From Cystobacter fuscus DSM 2262 (GTDB lineage: Bacteria; Myxococcota; Myxococcia; Myxococcales; Myxococcaceae): 64,000 bases of DNA. Every line of letters starts with the position of its first letter. Positions within the stretch are counted from its first letter, which is position 1. The notes below the pieces were generated by a model, which saw nothing but the letters and a program-made list of their open reading frames with translations, made no database searches and was not told the origin of the DNA. Both the position numbers and the translations under genes were made by a program. Shown piece by piece: positions 62,954-64,000 of this stretch. The stretch lies in contig NZ_ANAH02000004.1 of NCBI RefSeq assembly GCF_000335475.2, forward strand, positions 434,001-498,000. Reading direction: 5' to 3'.

Positions 62954-63589
62954 TCACCGGCGCCGCGGTGTCACCGGCTGGGCGAGTTGCCTCAGCTTGT
63001 CCTCGAGGCGCTGGAAGCTCTCGGACTGTCGCAGCTTGGAAAGGCTCGCACTCATGATGATGGGGGCGGCGTCCACGTGCTCGTTGTAGGTACGACCGGC
63101 CTGTTTGAAATAGTTGATCACCCGTGATTTGGGATCCCGCTCCCGGTCCGGACGCCGGACCTCCTTGAATCGAGGTGGCTCGTGCGTCCGTCTCCGGACA
63201 TGCTCGACGACGGCCGTGCCGTCGGCGAGGATCCACGCTTCCAACATCTGCTCGACGCAGATGAGTACGATCCTGTTCCAGGGCGGGGCCTCCTTCCCGT
63301 AGGCCGCCAGGAAGGACTTCCGGATGCCCTCCTTGTCGTTGAAGCGGCAGCGCTTCTCGTGCTGGTCGGGCCACGCGGGCGCCAGGTCCCAGACAATGAA
63401 GACGACGTCACACCGCTCTTTTTCGAGGAGGAACCTGGTCACATCCCCACACTCGCGGATGAGGTTGGCTTTGTTGCCCATCGTCCTCTCCTCGACGACA
63501 GCCCCGGGAACGAACTGCATGGCGAAGTGCTTGCCAATCTTGATATCGGGACCACCTGGAGCACATTCGCAGATCATTCCGATCTTCAC
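62954..63589 (-). CDS. DUF4276/RloB-like (TOPRIM-type) protein coupled to an AAA ATPase
   Basis: 211 residues from a GTG at 63589 that overlaps the ATPase stop (GTGA) and has GGGAGGG five bases upstream. The N-terminus VKIGMICECAPGG, with a glutamate after the first strand, and the later VVFIVWDLAPAW are placed like the Glu and DxD motifs of TOPRIM nucleases, although the acidic pair is imperfect. EQMLEAWILAD is typical of DUF4276. Such proteins follow an OLD/RecF-like ATPase in phage-defence operons. A nuclease role is inference. Confidence 0.65.
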   Translation of the reverse strand: MKIGMICECAPGGPDIKIGKHFAMQFVPGAVVEERTMGNKANLIRECGDVTRFLLEKERCDVVFIVWDLAPAWPDQHEKRCRFNDKEGIRKSFLAAYGKEAPPWNRIVLICVEQMLEAWILADGTAVVEHVRRRTHEPPRFKEVRRPDRERDPKSRVINYFKQAGRTYNEHVDAAPIIMSASLSKLRQSESFQRLEDKLRQLAQPVTPRRR

Positions 63590-64000
63590 GGTATCCCTCC
63601 CCGCTCCTTGAGCTGGCCTCGCGTGTAGAGGGTCCCCGGGCCATACCCGAACTCGCGGGACCACTTCGAGAGCTCGGCGTCATCCGCGGGGCGGCGGAAG
63701 ACGGGCGTCCCCTCCCTGCGCTCGACCAGGACGATGTGGCTCAGGTCGAGCAGGTCGAGCAGGTAGGGCGAGTGGGTCGTGGCGATGACCTGCTGACGGC
63801 CGGAGAGGACCGCGCTCCGGATTTCGCTCACGATCAGGGCCAGGGTGCGCGGATCCAGGCCGTTCTCCAACTCCTCGATGAGGACGAGCGGCGGAGGCCG
63901 CGGATGGCGGAACAAGGCCAGCAAGGCGAGGACCCGGAGTGTTCCCGTGGAGAGCATCCATCCGAGCACCTCGAACTTCTGTTCGACGAGCCGCAGATAG
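63586..64000 (-). CDS. AAA ATPase (OLD/RecF-like), C-terminal part only
   Basis: The frame stays open to the window edge, so only the last 138 residues are seen. They contain the ABC-type signature region (LSTGTLRVLALLALF), Walker B LVLIEELENGLDP with its catalytic Glu, and the H-loop ATTHSPYLLD. That is the pattern of AAA_21/OLD ATPases. The N-terminal Walker A lies outside. The stop overlaps the start of the DUF4276 gene, so both are made as a pair. Likely a defence or DNA-repair ATPase. Confidence 0.8.
   Translation of the reverse strand, partial: YLRLVEQKFEVLGWMLSTGTLRVLALLALFRHPRPPPLVLIEELENGLDPRTLALIVSEIRSAVLSGRQQVIATTHSPYLLDLLDLSHIVLVERREGTPVFRRPADDAELSKWSREFGYGPGTLYTRGQLKERGGIP

Overview
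The window looks like chromosomal DNA from a myxobacterium, most likely the Cystobacter/Archangium/Stigmatella group. The basis is very high GC, dense genes with many ATGA or TGATG stop/start overlaps, eukaryote-like Ser/Thr kinases, two DUF2378 (TIGR02265) proteins, which are typical of myxobacteria, and an exopolysaccharide locus organised like the Myxococcus xanthus eps locus. All assignments come from reading motifs in the sequence; no search was run.

Left part (1-16.8 kb). A sigma factor/kinase pair, TPR proteins and a large TPR-containing Ser/Thr kinase surround a two-gene cassette (2991-4180): a small Cys-rich lipoprotein and a protein with two internal repeats. A decayed fragment of the neighbouring TPR gene lies just upstream of the cassette. 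Next come an amidohydrolase fused to a beta-propeller, an SGNH/CE2-type lipoprotein whose nucleophile position is Thr, and an AbiE-like toxin-antitoxin locus. The AbiE-like locus has an 18-nt inverted repeat at its promoter and a toxin-like gene broken by two compensating frameshifts. An M28 peptidase follows.

Centre (16.8-36.8 kb): the exopolysaccharide (EPS) locus. Plus-strand genes are epsA (WecG/TagA transferase) and then an acyltransferase, an ATP-grasp ligase and a fatty-acid desaturase. The opposite strand, read from epsZ leftward, carries epsZ (priming transferase), wzxX (flippase), epsY (OPX export protein), epsX (outer-membrane barrel), a 57-residue membrane protein, epsW (receiver), epsV (Wzz/Wzc-like), epsU (GT2), wzyX (polymerase), a degenerate tyrosine-kinase-like protein, a GT2-acetyltransferase fusion and a GH44 lipoprotein. 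Together they prime, extend, flip, polymerise, export and trim a polymer.

Right part (37-64 kb). Mostly single housekeeping or signalling genes: quinone oxidoreductase, acyl-CoA ligase, rhodanese-cysteine desulfurase fusion, histidine kinases, a GT4 transferase, DUF763, FKBP isomerase, a phospholipase-D-like lipoprotein, sterol desaturase, GNAT, a truncated PhoD-like protein, an MpaB-type oxygenase and an SDR. A second copy of the lipoprotein/repeat-protein cassette lies at 40044-41299, flanked by a 14-nt direct repeat. The window ends inside an AAA ATPase that overlaps a DUF4276/TOPRIM-like gene, a pairing seen in defence systems.
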